This document shows, piece by piece, positions 43,430-55,236 of a stretch of DNA of 64,000 nucleotides (positions are counted from its first letter, which is position 1; the number at the start of each line of letters is the position of its first letter). The notes under the pieces were generated by a model. The model was not told the origin of the DNA. It searched no databases and saw nothing but the letters and a program-made list of their open reading frames with translations. The stretch spans positions 11,539,929-11,603,928 of the forward strand of contig CM068541.1 of assembly GCA_035048495.1 (NCBI GenBank), given 5' to 3'. The DNA is from Euptelea pleiosperma (taxonomy: Eukaryota; Streptophyta; Magnoliopsida; Ranunculales; Eupteleaceae). A program made the position numbers and the translations under genes.

Positions 43430-44357
43430 CAAACATGTACGTCATTCACATAGGAAATTGCATGCATGCACTCAAAATCATACCATAAAGCTAGAAACAG
43501 ACCTCAGGGGCATTTCTGATATGAGTAGTGTTGTCGTCAGCCTCAAAAGATGTGTTCTCCCTAGGTCCACATTATTGGATGGTCCTTGGGATTCATATCA
43601 CATGAATCTCAAAGACCATTCAACGAGTCAGGACCCTAGAGAGGACATGATCATGACTGTCATTTTCCAATTGATATTTAGAATCTATAAATGCTTGTTA
43701 CAGTAAACTCTAAAAATCATGAGATGGACAACAAGACCGGCATAAAAAACATCACTAATACAACCACAAGAGGATATTACTTAGTATTATAGAGGATTAA
43801 TACTGGTGGTAGTGGTCGTAATTATATTTTAAAATAATCATTTGGTGTACGTCAACCCCTCTCATCTAGAATCTGATTCCGATTCATGGCTACCCATCAA
43901 CTCGTTGGGCGGCGAGTAAACTTACTATTCATTGTAATTAATTCCTATTATGTCTAATTTAGTCACAAAAATCTGATTGGTATCGGTCCATCGTCGTCCG
44001 AGTCATGAACCGAGACTAATTGCACTCACTACATACTAAGTCACCTGGTGTAAACGATGGTGGTAATTATGCTCATGAAACGATAATGATTACGTTTATG
44101 ATGGCTCACAATAATTGTAAATTATATGAGAAAATATAGAAAATACTAATAGAATTATTAAAAAAGAGAAGATAAAATGAGGGAGGAAGAAAAAGAGAAC
44201 AAAAGCACCTTCATAGGGCCCATGACATGTCTCCTCACTGGGCCCATGATGTGATCTTCATCTTTCTCCACTGCACCTCTTATTCCTTTTACCCTCCACC
44301 CCCATTTCTTCCCTTCTCTTGCAAAAAATACACAAACCTAATTAGTGTTGGTGATCG
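43430..44357 (+). promoter_or_regulatory. Upstream region of ALOG gene B
   Basis: Equivalent to 34370-35269. Both GGGCCCATG motifs (44215, 44240) and the CT-rich leader are kept. Small differences include extra bases near 43800-43860. Conservation shows only common descent; regulation was not tested. Confidence 0.5.
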
Positions 44358-44891
44358 ATGTCGAGTGATAGAGGAAAAGAATTCGCGGAAGGGTCATCAA
44401 GGTCATCAGCAAGTGATCAGCAGCAACCTGCACCACTGAGTCGATATGAATCACAGAAAAGGAGAGACTGGAACACCTTTGGACAGTACTTGAAGAACCA
44501 AAGGCCACCAGTTTCACTACCACAGTGCAATTGCAGTCATGTACTTGAATTCCTCAGGTACCTCGATCAGTTTGGAAAGACTAAGGTTCACTTACAAGGA
44601 TGTGTCTTCTTTGGGCAGCCTGAGCCACCCGCGCCTTGTACATGCCCACTTAGGCAAGCTTGGGGAAGCCTCGATGCGCTTATCGGTCGCCTTCGAGCCG
44701 CTTACGAAGAGAACGGTGGCTCTCAAGAGACGAACCCTTTCGGCAGTGGTGCTATCCGTGTTTATTTGCGTGAGGTGAGGGAGTGTCAAGCTAAGGCAAG
44801 AGGGATCCCATATAAGAAGAAAAAGAAGAAGAGAAACCAAATCAAGGTCAACAACGACGACGACTCGAAGCCTGCGATGCAGTCCTCTTGA
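44358..44891 (+). CDS. ALOG-domain protein (LSH/G1 family), copy B
   Basis: A 177-residue paralogue of the gene at 35270. The ALOG domain is at about residues 28-154, with H78, C82, C94 and C96 kept and [20 protein letters not shown] intact. Substitutions relative to A include S9F, G19S, K35R, S51P, A55P, N130S and K159R. After a six-Lys stretch the tail is acidic ([13 protein letters not shown]) and ends before a TGA at 44889. Its tail frame is probably ancestral, because copy A differs by one extra base. No intron. Predicted role as for copy A: a nuclear regulator of boundary or meristem growth. The pair may be partly redundant (inference). Confidence 0.94.
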   Translation: MSSDRGKEFAEGSSRSSASDQQQPAPLSRYESQKRRDWNTFGQYLKNQRPPVSLPQCNCSHVLEFLRYLDQFGKTKVHLQGCVFFGQPEPPAPCTCPLRQAWGSLDALIGRLRAAYEENGGSQETNPFGSGAIRVYLREVRECQAKARGIPYKKKKKKRNQIKVNNDDDSKPAMQSS

Positions 44892-45783
44892 TCCTCTATC
44901 TTCTTCAATGAAATGGTAATTTTGTTATAGATCAAATTCTATATATGGATCTAGTGACCTAAAAACTTAATGAAATTCATGTGAAATTTAATGGACTCCA
45001 AGGTCTGTAATTTGATTTCTGTACTTAATCAACACTTCTGAACTTGAGGGGGTCTTTTTCTACTTATAGAAAACCCTGGTCTAACAATCTTAGACCTAAA
45101 TTGGCATAATTTCTTTTAAGATTGTTAATAATGGTCATAGATAAACTGTCTTGAATAACTTTACCGTAAAATCTTTTACACTCCCAAATGTTGGAAGCAA
45201 TGATGGTAATGGGATAAACAGTCAATATCTCTCATCAACTGTTATGTGGTTTCCAAATTTAAAATTTCTCACTTGCATGTCTGTTTTTCTGTAGTGTTGG
45301 CTCTTTTGGGATTCTACATGATTTTGTGCCCCCCATGGTATACATGTTATATGTGTTTATATATATATATATATATACTTCACATTGACGTGGAAGTGAA
45401 TATATAAGGGCCTCAATGCTTTTTATATATCTTTTCTCATTATAAATAATACTAATGATCCTCGGCATAAACAAACAAGATCATCATTTCATGTCTTTTA
45501 AAGGGAGGTACACCAAAGCCATATTTAATGGATCTTCTCTAGATCATAAATTGCTGAGAAAAGGTGTTTGGTTTTGTCATAGTAAAATGACAATATCATC
45601 ATATCTTCGCCCCTACGTCTAGACCATAGGATAGTCTTGGAGATTTGTGTGGTGTGAATCTTGAGCACCATCAGCATTTGGACGATGCTAGGTTATATTA
45701 TTGCCCCTTGTAATTTATAGTGTACCATTAAAGGGTAGTTTTGTCATTTCATGTATGTGTGTTTTAATTGTCCTCGGGTCCTT
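44892..45783 (+). other. 3' flank of ALOG gene B
   Basis: Matches 35825-36741. A (TA)n run lies at 45359-45377. The (CT)n run of copy A is missing (only TATCTCTCATC near 45226). No gene recognised. Confidence 0.5.
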
Positions 45784-46181
45784 TGTACCTCTCTATCTGA
45801 CTGTTGTTTTGCCTATATATTAGATAATAGGTTAAGCAATAGAAGTTATTTTATCTTCCTGCATTGCCTGGGTTTTTATGTTAAAAATGTTTGCCCTCTC
45901 GAGCTAATAAAATCGATTTGCAAATTTTTGCTTCAAGAACAAACATATCTCTCCTAGATATACTTATAATTTCCTAGCTTTAATTTGTAAATGGTTCCCT
46001 TTATAGGAGTTCATCTTAATTTTATTTTGGATCTTGTTGTGGGGTCTCTCAAATTCTTAGTGTTGTATCTAAACTTAAGCACTATGTATGTGATAATTAA
46101 ATCTTGCTATATTTTTATTTTTTAAAGTTCTCCGTTGATTGAGATGGAATGTAATATGATATTATCGATGCCCCTCTATAC

Positions 46182-46735
46182 ACTATAAGAAAAATAATTT
46201 TTAGTGACAAATTTGTTAGCTGTACTTCATATATTGTCACTAAAAATTGCCTTTAGTAGTGTAGCAATATTTAGTGACAACCCAAATGTCACAGCAAAAA
46301 TGCGTCACTAATTGCATGGTGCAAAATTTTGGCACCAATTACATTTAGAGGGATATATATAGTAGCGAGTTTTAGTATTTCGTCGCTAAAAGTTGGTGGT
46401 TTTAGTGGCAACTTTTCTATTCATCTCTAATTGTTAGTTTTAGTTGCATTTATTTTTTTTGCGGCTATAGGTGATACTTTTTGTTGCTATATTGTCGCCG
46501 CGTATGCTTTTTTATTCCAAAATTCATTTTTTGTTTATGAAACTTTGGAAGGAAAAAAGCATCCGCGGCGACAATAGTAGCAACAAAATGTTTCACCTAT
46601 AGCCGCAACAAAAATAAACACAGCTAAAACTAACAATTAGCGATAAATAAAAAAGTTGCCACTAAAACCACCTACTTTTAGTGACGAAATACTAAAACTT
46701 GCTACTAAATATATTTTCCTCCAAATGTAATTGAT
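46182..46735. mobile_element. CACTA-like end followed by a large imperfect hairpin
   Basis: The region starts CACTATAAGAAAAATAATTT, like a CACTA-type terminus. From 46334 to 46735 it folds on itself: the left arm contains GGTGGTTTTAGTGGCAACTTT and TTGTCGCCGCG, and the right arm repeats them inverted (CGCGGCGACAA, AAGTTGCCACTAAAACCACC). Arms are about 170 bp around a loop of about 50 bp. A matching right terminus TCTTATAGTG was not found. Confidence 0.75.
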
Positions 46736-46769
46736 CCAAAGGTATACCTAAAACTTTTTTGCGTGCGGA

Positions 46770-47095
46770 AGCACAATTTTTGTTACTCAACGTTGTAATC
46801 TGGCCCCACTGACCGCATGGATGTTCTGCACACCCCTTCGTGGATATAAACACAAAAAATCACCTAATTGGTAATCTAAAGCCATTAGATTTTAGAACTT
46901 TTAAATGGATGATTCTAGCCGTTGGATTCAACCATTATCCTTGAGTACTAAAACCAATGGCTATAAATCATCAAACAAGCTGAGTTTTGGTAATGTCTAC
47001 CAAGGGTTGGGCTAAACATCCGTTCGGTCAGTGGGCCCAGATGGCAGTGGTGAGTGATAAAAAATGATGCTTCTGCACACCAAAAAGGAGTAAGA
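46770..47095. mobile_element. Foldback MITE, family M3-like
   Basis: Left end TTTTTTGCGTGCGGAAGCA; right end TGCTTCTGCACACCAAAAAG. Inner words CTGGCCCCACTGACCGCATG and CGGTCAGTGGGCCCAG are inverted. Confidence 0.75.
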
Positions 47096-47430
47096 CTGCT
47101 AGATGACCGCCCAAAATATGAGCCACATGGCACACTTTTAGAGGACTCTAACAATATGGATGTTTGGCCAAATTCTATATGGGTCTACATACCAAAAACC
47201 AACCTGATCAGTAATTAAAACCTTTGGATCATTGTACCCAAATAATGGCCAATTATGCTCAAATTCACCTAGTTAAAATCAACCCATGAAAATGATTCAA
47301 ATCCAATGATTTAGAAATCACTAATCATGCTGATTTTTGGTTTGTAAGCCATATAGGGATTGGCGAAACATCCAAACGGTCGGAGTCCTCTAAAAGTGTG
47401 CCACATGGCTCGTATTGTGGGCAGTCATAC
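47096..47430. mobile_element. Foldback MITE, family M1
   Basis: GACCGCCCAAAATATGAGCC at the left and GGCTCGTATTGTGGGCAGTC at the right, with the M1 core (AACCAACCTGATCAGTAATT ... CTAATCATGCTGATTTTTGG). Confidence 0.8.
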
Positions 47431-50400
47431 TAGTTTTAGGTGCCAAACACTTTTAGGTGTACCTTGTTACATTACGACCCCTTATTTTCCCATTTCTTTC
47501 GTCTCCCCAATCCTTAAACCCTTTTGCAACTCTGCCTCTCCAAAACCCAAGCTCCTACGACCTCTTCCTTCGACGAGCATTGGCATCCTCCGTCCGAATA
47601 AAATTTTTGGAGGCCTCTAGTAAGTTCTTGCTCCCTGTCTTCTTCTCTATTCCTCTCATTTTTTTGTGGGCTCGAAATCAAAATCAACATCTTGGGCATG
47701 AAGGCAAACATTAGTCTTTTATGGATCTATGGTTTTAATTTGATCTTGTAGTTCGTATTAGAAGAACAATCTGAACTTTTGGTGATTTTGCTTGTATTTT
47801 GTTACGATCCTAAAGGTTAAGACTTAAGACTTTCCGCACCTCTATCACCTAGATCTTTTGGTGTATTGGTTTGGGTCTTAACATTTGGTATTAGAGCCAA
47901 CTCCAAGTCATGGGTTCAAGTCACGAGAAGGGCGACCTGAGAAAAGGGCTACCGAAGGGCTTGCTTAAAAAAGAGAAAATAGGGGTACCAGATGGTTAAC
48001 ATTTTTCAATTGATGGTTATTTTGTGCAGGATCATGTGACAAGTCAATTGATTGGGACGGGTTGTGAAAATGGGCAGATGCTCGTGCAGACTTGTAGTTC
48101 TACTTCAAATTCTACTTTTCTCTTTGCAAATAGTTAAAATCAATGGACTATATGTAAATAACTATCATGGTATGCTCATCTTAGCTAGTTATCCCCATTT
48201 TGAGTGTCTTTGCCTCCTTGTGAACTTTTATTACATTTACATCCCAATCTTTTTAAATTATAGTGAAGTTTTACTTGAAGGCATTGCTCTTGTTATGTCA
48301 AAAGGAGAAGCCTCACATTCAACAAACGCTAAAAGAACTTTTTAGCCTTGTGCACTTTGATGTATTGGCCCACTTAATGTTGCTTTGATCTGCGATTAAC
48401 CATTACATATGCCTATTGGTTAATTTCCTTGAAAAATTAGAATTTCGTATGTATTTTCAGAACTCTACAAGATAGTTTATATATAGTTCAAATTAAAAAC
48501 ACAAACCATGCGTACTTATTAAGGAGGGACTATAGATCCAAAGTTATTCAAGTATATATGTCAATAACATTCTAATTATAAGAACAATTAATTAGAACAC
48601 ATTATGGTTATCTACTCATGTTTCTAGTCATATTGTGCAAAAGCGCTCTTAATCAGTGTCTGCACGTGTCATAAATAGAATGTTTTTTAACCATAATTAA
48701 AATGGTATCTAACTATTGTGAACTTTGATTGTTCGATGCATGCGTATGTGTAGTATTTGTTTAAAAGAAAATTTGTGAATGTGTTTTCTCCTAATTTCTT
48801 GTCCTAGCTATTTTATGCTAGATTGTAATTATTATATTTATTAGTTATTCTCCTTCAAGAAGGTTATAAATGTTGTGTACTTAACTAAAGAGCATTGCAT
48901 ATGTAGGATTAATTGTAGCATTTGTTTCAACAAATATCAATTGCAACATTTTTCTGTCAAAATTTTCAAATACTAGATTCATTATATATATATATATATA
49001 TATTGTTTAATATTTTACATCATGATAACTAACTGGTTTGCTATTACTTCATCTTCTTTGATCTTCACAAGATGAAACATTGATGAGCTGGCCTTTCAGT
49101 CATGCTTTCACATGAGCTTCCAAAATATTAATTGCTAACTAGTCCAACTGTGCTTTATTGATTGATCATGTCATTTTTATTTATTTGATAGTTTTCTTTC
49201 AACCTTTCACTTCTTGTGAATTTTTACATTTTACACTAAGCCATATTACCAAGGTTGTAGCCAAAAAGCATTAATGAAGGATGAACTAGATGTCCTTTAT
49301 TAGAAGAACTAAACTTGGAAGTTAGTGGAACTACCCTCAAGGAAACTAAACTTGAAATTTAGAAGAACTATCAAAATGAAAAATGAATTGTACATGATAA
49401 ACCTTATTGTTGAAGTCTAAGGAGACCTTTGCACCCATTGACCACTCTTCATAGTTTGTGGTTGCTCAGTTGTGAACCCTTGGGTCTTCGATCACATTCA
49501 CAATATTAAGATTATATTTATCCATGGAGACTATAAAAATATACTTATATGTAGTAATGGAAGTATTCTACACCCACTGGGAAAGTGGTCTACACCGATT
49601 AGAAAGTGTTCAAGCAATTAATACAAATTGCTTCGGAATAATTAGGTTAGATTGCCCAGAATTAGTCTTTTTTTCTAATTGTACAATGCTTCTCTTCCTA
49701 TTTCTGATCATTGTAATTCTCTATACAAACATCTTAGGATTAGTGTAGATTCTCTATATAATTAGGTTAGATTGCCCATTCCACATATGCATTATAGGAA
49801 ATGATTTTAAAATCCAGACCATCAGACTTCTTTAGGGTATATATTTCTTCATTTTTGCAGTTGTTGTCTTAATCAAAGAATGTAATCCATGGGCATTTCT
49901 GTTACTAGATTGTCCTTCTGATTTTGTTTCCTAAATATGTGACCTTGAAGGTATGACTAATACTTTGTGTAAATGAAACCAATATGGCAGGGTTTTCGAT
50001 TAAGTCAAGTATTTTAAATTTTCAAGAATGTAGACCTTCTCCTTTTGTCGACAGGTTGTAGCAAATGAATCACATAAGCTTGCTTGTAGAAAATTTTAGG
50101 ATCTTTTCATAAATTTTAGGATCTTTTCATATATGTTATTTATAAGTGGTAGATAATTTTTATTCTTATCTATAATGCTTAGGGTAAAGATTCAATTTAA
50201 TTAGTTTACCTTGATAGCATGGACTTCAAGATTAATGCTTTCATGGCCTTCTCTCTCCTTTACATGAAGGAATGAAGAATTACAAAATTATATGGATAAA
50301 ACAATTGAGACTTCCAAATTTAATTTATGGGATTTTTCCCAATTATCTTATACCTTTTATCTTTATTGTTATTCTTTTTAGTTAGTTAAATTTTATTTTA

Positions 50401-51540
50401 TCACATTATTTAGGTTGTTTTTCATTATATTGCTCTTGTAGTGCATGCTTGTCAACTCGCTCGTTTACATTAGCTCCTCAGTAAACTTGGTGATGTGATC
50501 AAATGATTGGTTGAGATGTCAAGCCTTTCCTTCCCATCGTTCTCTAATGCCTCTATTCATCCAATGATTTGCTACTGGTTTATTTTTCTTGTCCATTATA
50601 TTTAAAGAAATAATGTACTAAAATAAAATCTTTCACTCAATGCTAGCAACAAAATTATCTGCGAATTACATATATAGATTATTGTTATCTTCTTTATTCT
50701 CAATTGGGGTCAAGGGTATTAAGTACCCTTTTCAATCTTTCGGTGCTTATCACCCCCAAATTAAAGATAGAAGTACGTGCCTTCAAATTATTTAAATATC
50801 AAGTGTATCATTCACTCACTACATTAACCGAAGTCTTGTGCACACCTCCATAAAAACCACAAGGCTTTCAAAACCTACAATTCTCTATATTATCTATGAG
50901 AAACATATCATTTAGTAAAACAAATGTATTCATTAGGAAGTTTATTCACCATTTCCTATTTTACTAGCGTGATGTTAAAGCCTATTAAGTTCAACTTTTA
51001 AGAGAATCAAGAATCTTGAGTCCAACATTCAGCATGGCTTTGCATGTTCATTGTGACTAATCATTTACCCATAATAAGAATCCTGCATCTATAATTTAGC
51101 TTAGCATTACATATTCATTGAAGGCTTATACTTTGACAAAAGATATAGCTCTCTAAACAGATCGACTGGCAAAATAAGATTCATGTTGCCCACTCCAATA
51201 GATGATTATGGCTTGTTAAAAATGAATTCAAACCAACTAATAGGTTTCCTCATAGAGCAAACCCAGTCGGCCGGGTGTTACTTTTATAAGAGGCCTAATG
51301 GTAAGACTTGCAATATTCCTACTTACTAGAGGTAGTTCCAACAGGTTATGACATGTTGAGATTGAAATGATCATCATCATGAATACCTTATCCAGTCTAT
51401 TTGGGTCAGCAATTTGACTCCTATTTTACAATTAAGTTTTATCTAGCATATTAGAATGCTGTTTTTTTGTAATCACCCAAAGGGGGTAGGGGTTAGGTGG
51501 ACCCCTACCTGTTTATTCAAAGGAATTACTTAAATACACT
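47431..51540. other. Intergenic, no convincing gene
   Basis: Open frames near 47457-47714 and 48052-48345 have no recognised domain. At 47890 TTTGGTATTAGAGCCAACTCC resembles a methionine-tRNA primer site, so 47430-48000 may be the edge of an LTR element. At 49550-49750 a diverged copy of unit A/B sequence occurs (GAAAGTGTTCAAGCAATTAA; compare 33980). A 22-bp direct repeat (AAATTTTAGGATCTTTTCAT) lies at about 50090-50135, and a (TA)n run at 48983-49002. Confidence 0.5.
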
Positions 51541-51547
51541 TACTTAA

Positions 51548-51803
51548 CTACAAAGAGGTTACAATCGATAAGTGCCTAAACCAATTTTGTTTTGTCCAAG
51601 AATGCACTGTGCCGAGTAGCACCTGAAAATTCCAACTCAGAAGTGAAGACATAATCCATTTGTTGCGTAATTCCTTTATTGGCCAAGCTATCTGCAACAG
51701 AATTTGCTTCCCTGAAAATACGTTTAATATGAACATGAGATTCAGAGGCCAGCTTACGGATATGATCGAGTCCAAGTGTGGGTGATATACCATGGAACCT
51801 CAA
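51548..51803 (-). pseudogene. RNase H-like fragment (LINE/RVT_3 type)
   Basis: The minus-strand frame contains SHVHIKRIFREANSVADSLA followed by NKGI, the typical C-terminal block of RVT_3-type RNase H domains found in plant LINE-derived sequences. Too short and isolated to be a gene. Confidence 0.65.
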
Positions 51804-52980
51804 CTTGGACCCCTTATAAGGAAATTACAAATTGGTATGTAGAGTTTTGGATGTGAGGTAAATATATTTATCCAGTACTTTCTTGAAGATATTAGGGCCT
51901 CATATCTTTCTCCGTTCTTCGGTTTGTGGAATCCATCCTTGTATATATAGTGGTAGGACAGTAGATAGGTATGCAATGTAGGGCAGGGATGAGATGAAAT
52001 TAATACAAAAGAATGACAAAAAAAGGGATGCAAGGGGTTATAATTAAGGACCTTCATGATCTCCTTTTAACTCGAATGCACATACTTCTTGATCACCAAT
52101 TTTTCATACGGTTGACCTGCATTTTACTCAACCACAAAATCATGAAAACTTGTTGAATATATCCTTCTAGAAAATGTATTTTGGTACCAGTCCAACGATC
52201 AAAATCCTTAAAATATCCTTGGAAATCTAATTTTAGGTATCCCAGCCATTAAGACCTAGCCTAGTTTGAACATATTCTGCATATTTTGCGAATTGGTGGA
52301 ACTAGGCGATCATGATCCCTCAAGATTTTTACTAATATATAGCTTGTATTTCACATTAGACAATTGTAATTTAGAAAAAAAAAAAAAACTAGTACTTTTA
52401 ATCTTTTCATATCTCATATAATTTTTTTATTAAGTGGTGTGTGATTTAATTTCCATACTAAAGAATATCTTGAGTATGCTGTCATTAAAGAAAGTCGAGC
52501 GATTTTTCAGAAGATATATAGGGAGACGACTATCATCCCTAGTGCCTTGATGTTGGGAAGAAAGAACAATAAATAAACAAAAGACAAAAATGCAAACAAC
52601 CACAAAACATTATAGATTTACGTGGTTCCCTCTAGATTGAGGTAGGTCCACAGATCCACACCGATTCCACTATATATGCTCTGAGGCGCGAGTGAAGAAA
52701 CACACAAACAATACAAAAGATAATCGTCTCTGATCAACCGAGGTGTATATAACCCCAAGACGTAACTAGGGTTTCCATATCTCTATTTAAAGGTACGAAA
52801 ACCGGTGTCGTGCCTTCATGTACAGTACTTCTAGCGCCATCAGGCTCCACACAACATAACACTTGGGGCTCAAGATATTATAGGTAGTGGTTTTGTAAAG
52901 CGATTTTGATGGAGAATAAGCAGCTTTAACTGAATTTAATTAGGAGTTTTTATATGAGGTAGTTTATGTTGGGAATTTTG
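51804..52980. other. Intergenic, LTR-like sequence near 52550-52980
   Basis: At 52965 TGTTGGGAATTTTGCCCAACA is a 21-bp inverted sequence, as at some LTR ends. The preceding 400 bp (ACGTGGTTCCCTCTAGATTG ...) has the look of a plant copia LTR or leader on the minus strand. No matching second LTR. Confidence 0.35.
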
Positions 52981-54144
52981 CCCAACAATGTGGAGTGAAA
53001 GAAAAGATGGAGATGCACACCCCAAAGGGGTAGTGCAGAAACAAGGTCACTTCACAGTAAGAAAGGCGGTATTGCTATTGATAACATCTAAAGTGGAGTA
53101 TGGGTTTTTTTTTTTTATAGTTTTGAGTGGTTTTAAGAGAAGCAGGGGTGATTTTAGCAACAAAAGGAGCTCTTTTCTTCTTTGGCACAATTTCTCACAC
53201 AGAAGCAACTATGGTAGCCATTGAGGCGAAGCTGATCCCTGTGTGGAGAGACCCCCACCTAAGCTCCCACCCATGCAAATCAGTGTATGGAATGGGCAAA
53301 ATACACTGGTGGCATATTTTCAAAGCTGATGGGTGATTGCAATGTGGTTGGATGGATGATGAAAAACACTTGCACTTCCATGTCTCTCTCTTTACTCATG
53401 TACTAGTGTACTACTTAGTTTAAGGAGGGGCACTAATCCGACATCGGCAATGGCAGAGGACGTGGTGATGTTGCCATGGCCAATCTGGCCCCTAGCCAAG
53501 CAATCACAACTTCCCCAGCCCAGTCAAACAGTTGGGGTGGTTCAGTTCTTCTCCACAGTCTGCTCTTTATATTACAGTCTGCAATAAAATAGACAATTGG
53601 AGAAAAAAAAATGAATGATCCTGCGGTTCTTGGGTCGGTCGAGCTAGAATAGAGTAGAGAATAGAAGAAATTTTGAAGATATAATTGCTCTCCTCCATCC
53701 CTAAATCCTACCCGCCATTGTTGTGCCGGCTTCATGCATAAAACTCCAAAAGTGTTTCTTCGAATTTCGATCCTCCCACAATCATTTTCAAGAAATTTTG
53801 AAAATATTTCGACTTGATAAAGTGTAGGTACGTACAAAGAATATCTTCTAAGCTTGTGATATCTTTGATTGAATTCATGGCTGAGAAAGAGATCTTGGAG
53901 AATATCTTGAAGACTCCTTGACTAATATGGCACATGTGTAGGACGTCCTATGCATGGAAAAACCCATGTGTGAGGTGTTGGATATCACATGCATAGTGTG
54001 TGGAGTGCGCATTAGAGAGCCAACGGACTCGATGTTCATGGGTTGCATGGATGGCTCGTTGGCATTGGCTTGTACGTCCCAAGGGCATGGTGAGCATGGA
54101 GAGTACTGTAAAATTCAGCTTGGCCTGAAGATTTTTATGAACTT
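52981..54144. other. No gene recognised; probable retroelement debris
   Basis: A plus frame at 53127-53336 (VILATKGALFFFGTISHTEA) vaguely resembles the start of an RNase H domain. A 134-codon open frame on the minus strand (53433-53837) has no recognised similarity. Confidence 0.35.
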
Positions 54145-54540
54145 GGCATGGTACCGGTAGACTGAATATGAAGAACTTTTCTCGAAGAAAGTAGTAATCC
54201 CGCTCAATATATGTTTATAATGAGCATAAAAATCAGGTGTGTTGCACTCTAATGGTGCTACGATCGTGGGATCGTATCAATAATGGCTGAATATGTCGAC
54301 ATATCCCCATATGACAAAATAGAAAGGAGATCCATGCGACTTCTACAGCTACATAAGCTAAGAATCGATACTCCGCCTCGGCACTAGAGTGAGAAACAGT
54401 GGATTATTTCGTTGCACTCATCATGATCATCTTATGTACATGGGAAATCATAAATCCTGATATAGATATTCTTGTATCAGGGCACCATCCCAACACATAA
54501 GTTTCTCCATGCATGGAGCTTACTGCTCTAATACCATAAA
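54145..54540 (-). mobile_element. Ty1-copia pol remnant (RNase H) with primer-site remnant
   Basis: On the minus strand a frame reads GWCPDTRISISGFMISHVHK, then after one stop STVSHSSAEAEYRFLAYVAV, which is the copia RNase H signature (KKQSTVSRSSAEAEYRA). Just beyond, at 54527-54539, ATGGTATTAGAGC on the minus strand resembles a copia primer-binding site. In that orientation pol lies directly after it, so gag to RT have been deleted. Confidence 0.75.
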
Positions 54541-55192
54541 GAAAATTAAAGTGAGACATTGTATGGCCTATTTTCTTCTCTTACTTTTATAGATTGGCAA
54601 ACTTTCCTTTCTTGTGTGATGTATTTTGAGAAGTTTCCTTTGTAGTAGAGTAGTGGGTGGCACACTCCCCCGACAAAGCATGCATTTTGCGAGAGTAGAT
54701 TGTGAGTGATTGAGATCTACTGTCCAATTGGGGGATAAGATCTCAGCCCTTCTTTATTGAAGCCTATAAGAGGGGGTATAAGTGGGGAGACAACCACTGT
54801 CGCTTGTTATATAGATTCTTCACATGTCTTGACTGGATATGGATCTCCTTAAAATTCGTCAAGAGACCAGGTCGACTTGCCGAGCTCAAAATTCGTCAGG
54901 AGATCAGGCTGTCAAGCTCGTTTTAGTCCAATTTATTGATAGGAGTTGTTTGTTAATACGGTTAATTTTCCATCTTCGTTTTCAGCTTAGGCTATTGATA
55001 TTATTAGATCTATCAATTAAGCCTATGCAATGGTGTTGTGGATTTTTCGTATTCTAAAATGAATTTTCATGTTCTAAACTAAATAATTCGGGAATAGTTC
55101 AAAAAAATTCGTGTATTATTCGAGAATAATATGGTCAAGTTAAAAAAATGCGCGAATTTTTCCAAACCTTTGAATAGGATGGTATTCGGTTG

Positions 55193-55194
<2 letters not shown>
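54541..55194. other. Possible copia LTR remnant and flank
   Basis: If the primer site at 54527-54539 is real, its LTR should lie at 54541 and upward. Sequence there is LTR-like (GATCTCAGCCCTTCTTTATT, AAGCCTATAAGAG). AAAATTCGTCAAGAGACCAGG-type sequence is repeated at 54850 and 54888. No proof of LTR ends. Confidence 0.35.

Positions 55195-55232
<38 letters not shown>
55195..55232. repeat. Poly(T) run, 38 bases
   Basis: Thirty-eight consecutive T residues, followed by AATAATTC. Could be the poly(A) of a minus-strand retroposon, but no element body was recognised beside it. Confidence 0.9.

Positions 55233-55236
<4 letters not shown>

Larger units (their letters stand above)
36742..45783 (+). 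repeat. Tandem duplication, unit B (9.0 kb)
   Basis: Head-to-tail copy of 28012-36741, starting with ACCCTCGCCCTGGAGGGG directly after the end of unit A (GAGTCCTTTTT). The right end is near 45783, after GGGTCCTTTG, where similarity to 36738 stops. Unit B has a secondary 1.4-kb duplication, two extra MITEs, a telomere-like repeat and about 560 bp of extra sequence at 42640-43205. Confidence 0.88.

Noticed and set aside
47900..47945. tRNA-like GGGTTCAAGTC stretch
   Set aside because: No A box or cloverleaf could be formed; more likely part of a retroelement leader.
53433..53837. 134-codon open frame on the minus strand
   Set aside because: No similarity recognised; sits in retroelement debris with no splice or promoter support.
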